NCBI GenBank assembly: GCA_004352715.1
Contig: SCFE01000055.1
Location: forward strand, 850,645-914,644
Source of the DNA: Hofstenia miamia
Lineage: Eukaryota; Xenacoelomorpha; Acoela
Reading direction: 5' to 3'
DNA length: 64,000 bases
Positions 61,536 to 64,000 of this stretch are shown here, piece by piece. The notes beneath the pieces were generated by a model. The model made no database searches. It worked only from the letters and a program-made list of their open reading frames with translations, and had not been told where the DNA came from. The position numbers were made by a program, and so were the translations under genes. How positions within the stretch are numbered: the stretch's first letter is position 1; every line of letters begins with the position of its first letter.

Positions 61536-63330
61536 CTAAATTCATAAAAAATTGAATACTTATGAACGTTTAAAAAATGGTAAAACTAAGAACAGATAAA
61601 GCCACAATATTAGGCAATGTTCGGGAAACATAATTTAGATGAAAAATAGTGTTAATGAAACAACAAGAATGTATAGAAAATCAAGCGCAACAAACATTAT
61701 TTAAGGAAAAGATGTGCGTTAATGAAAGCATTCACAAATTTGTCTTGACTAGTTATCGCCGAGATCAGATATGGGTGTGAGTCGGATCGACTCATGCATT
61801 GGAGTGGTGCAAAGTAGGGTAAGTTTTATGTTAAGTCGGGAAGGCACCTTTGTGTTGAAAACCGATAACAATACTAGAGTTTGCAAGTAGAGCTATGCAG
61901 TTACGAGCATTTCATGAATTTAACCTGACATTCAGTTATTTCAAGTAACCGTAACGGCCCGTAGCCGACTTTTGTAACATTAATCGCTCTAGATTCTTAG
62001 AACGTAAAACAAAATACTCAAAATTTTAAAAATTTTCAACAAAAACAGCAAAAATCTAAAAAGTCTTTGAAACAAACTATATGAAAGCCTTCCTTTGACT
62101 GATCGAATAACAATAGAAAATTACCGTAACCTGGGTCAAGAGAGATACACGTTTGCTTGTGATGGTTTTGCTGATCTTTCACTTCTGGTTATAACAGTAA
62201 CCGCCATAACTTGTAATATTTTAACCATAACCGCGGTTAAATCCGTAATTGCAAAGCTCTATTTGCAAGACGATTTTTTTACAGTAGAACCCTGGCTGCT
62301 TGACATTTGGAAAATGAATTACCATGTCTGGGTGAATAAACAATTTAAAATTATTTAATATCGGAAAGTTTTTGGAAATCAGCCATTGGATTTCATGAAC
62401 GATGCTACTAGAGAATGCGATTATCCTGAATATTGCGCAAAGATATAAAAGTGAAAGTAAGAAGTTCATTATATATTTGTGATACGCAATTTATAGTGAG
62501 TCAATTACATAGTATTTAAAAGAAAATTCTGTACATTAATAACTAAGGCATGCAACAATTTTGCATGATTAATGTCAATTTATAAAGGTCCTTTACAACA
62601 TGAACATGGGACAAAAAAATTGGTCAACAGATTAGGCAGGCGAATTTATTGGCAGTAGAATAGAAGACAAAGACCAAAGTTGATCATGTGATAGAGAGAC
62701 AGAACCCGAAATCTCGTGGAGTAGTTGGCAAAAGGCTAAATTCTCACTATGTCTAAAACTATCGTTTAATACCAACAATTTAAAAAAGATTAATGAATAT
62801 GTGAAGAAATTTTTTTCATGACACAAATTGATATTTTAAATTTCTTTTAATCGAATTGCATTTTTTCTATTTTAGTTCTGCATTTTTAGTTTAGGACATT
62901 AACTACAGTACATTTCATTCTATGTTTTCCCTTCATTTCGAACCATGAATTTTTATCATATCTAAAGATATCATTATTTGAAATTTTAAATAGTTGATAA
63001 GTAATACGTTTTGTTTATTTTTGATAATTTGTAATCTGGTGTAAATCTAAAATGAGAACTATATCAAAACTTAATTTATATAGCTATTTGAACTTACTTT
63101 AAATAGTATTGATGGCGAAACATCTAACCATTAAATATAGTTCAGGCAGCAGAGGCTGGCCTTGGCTTCGATCACTAAGCTTATAAGGTGAAAGAATCCG
63201 AATACTCTGCAAAGAGGAAACAATTTGGCAACTTCTTTCTTATATAAAATCCAGTGATTTACTCACCGCATTTTGGATACATTTTAAATGTATTTTAAAT
63301 ATATATATATATTTCAACTAAAATAAAATA
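61536..63330 (-). other. 5' intron of ANKFY1, no feature recognised
   Basis: AT-rich. A GAGTCGGATCGACTC palindrome is near 61781, and repeated ACCGTAAC/GTAACC motifs lie at 61945-62240. No BTB exon was recognised on the minus strand. Confidence 0.45.
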
Positions 63331-64000
63331 ATAATAATAATAATCAATGACTTTATTTAGCCTCTGAAGGCATACACAACAAAAAAAATAAAAACAAGTC
63401 AAGTTTTACGGCAGTGAGGACAGTCACAGGAGATGAAATAGGAGCAAATGGAAGAGTAGGCGAAGTTGGAGAAGGGCTCAGCAAAGAGGAAAGCCATCAA
63501 AGATTTCTTGAAGCTCGGTGGCGGGGAAAAGAAATCAATCGCTGTTGGAGGGTTGCGAGTCAAGATGTAATTAGCAGCAGTACAAGCACGATTAAAAAAC
63601 GAGTGAAGGGTGCGATGTTTCTTTGTACGACGAATGGAGAAGGTGACAACATCATCAGACCGAGTGCAGCAGGAATTAAAGAACTTAATGAAATCAAAAG
63701 GATCAAGATCCAATTTGCGAGTCAGTAGTCGATTGAACAGAAGATCACAGGCATGGAAGTAGAGTGACAGCGGGAGAGTGGAGAATTTCAGCAGAGCGTC
63801 TTTATAGTCCAAAGAGGAAATCCATTTGAAAGCGCGTTTCTGGAAGCGTTCCATGGAGTGGAACAGAGCACGAGAAGGCCACCAACAAGGAGACGCGTAG
63901 AGAAGAATGGCGCGAGGAATGGACTTGAACAAAGAGAGCTTCACAGTGGACGAGGTATTAAAAGGAACATTACGGAAAAGGGCAAATAGCGAGGAATTAG
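63330..64000 (-). mobile_element. non-LTR retrotransposon 3' end, running off the window
   Basis: The minus-strand frame is open from the window edge to 63399. It reads TVKLSLFKSIPRAILLYASP and CWWPSRALFHSMERFQKRAF (the RT C-terminal L-Y-A-S-P-x-W block), later LHSFFNRACTAANYILTR, and it ends with a Cys/His cluster CDCPHCRKT. A short 3' UTR ends in an (ATT)n-type tail at about 63328-63346. The frame is intact over at least 180 codons, so the copy is younger than the LINEs at 45-51 kb. It differs from them in its C terminus. Confidence 0.85.

Noticed and set aside
63115-63260. Possible BTB exon or SINE with a GCTTCGATCAC box
   Set aside because: The reading (RILSPYKLSDRSQGQPLLPE) is not BTB, and no tRNA-like fold could be drawn.
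1-64000. tRNA, rRNA, CRISPR, operon or prophage features
   Set aside because: No cloverleaf, rRNA block or spaced repeat array was seen; the window is eukaryotic.

Overview
The window is AT-rich animal nuclear DNA: introns with GT/AG boundaries, many long (TA)n microsatellites, metazoan gene families and several retrotransposon and transposon families. Short interstitial arrays of the six-base telomere motif CCCTAA/TTAGGG occur. This and the Echinoid/nephrin-like receptor suggest a protostome-type invertebrate. The species cannot be named from the sequence.

Layout. From about 3.7 to 41.0 kb the plus strand carries the 3' part of a large gene for an immunoglobulin/fibronectin-III cell-adhesion receptor. 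Seven ectodomain exons join in phase into three Ig domains and one FN3 domain. A probable small exon and a long terminal exon encode a cytoplasmic tail ending in a PDZ-ligand-like SVTVV. The transmembrane exon was not found, and the N-terminal Ig exons lie upstream of the window or were missed. Introns hold a TIR transposon relic, a mariner pseudogene, hairpin elements with telomere-like repeats, and TA repeats.

From 61.5 down to 54.85 kb the minus strand carries five in-phase exons of an ANKFY1 (Rabankyrin-5) orthologue: the end of the BTB region, ankyrin repeats, an acidic linker with five NPF motifs, more ankyrin repeats and a C-terminal FYVE finger. The two genes converge. Between them lies a retroelement-rich block (45.4 to 53.4 kb): a decayed CR1/L2-like LINE (minus), a second decayed LINE (plus), and a third LINE (minus) split by a 5'-truncated Penelope-like element (RT plus GIY-YIG). 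That element has a hammerhead-ribozyme-like motif at its 3' end and a 33-bp perfect inverted repeat at its 5' junction. Another LINE 3' end runs off the right edge.

Assembly quality matters here. All three gaps of about 190 bases fall inside TA repeats. Two short-N sites (19.1 and 45.7 kb) sit between duplicated flanks and look like false joins; the second keeps 15 bases of the Nextera/Tn5 mosaic-end adapter. Gene structure is otherwise coherent: every proposed exon junction preserves reading phase except where the transmembrane exon should be.
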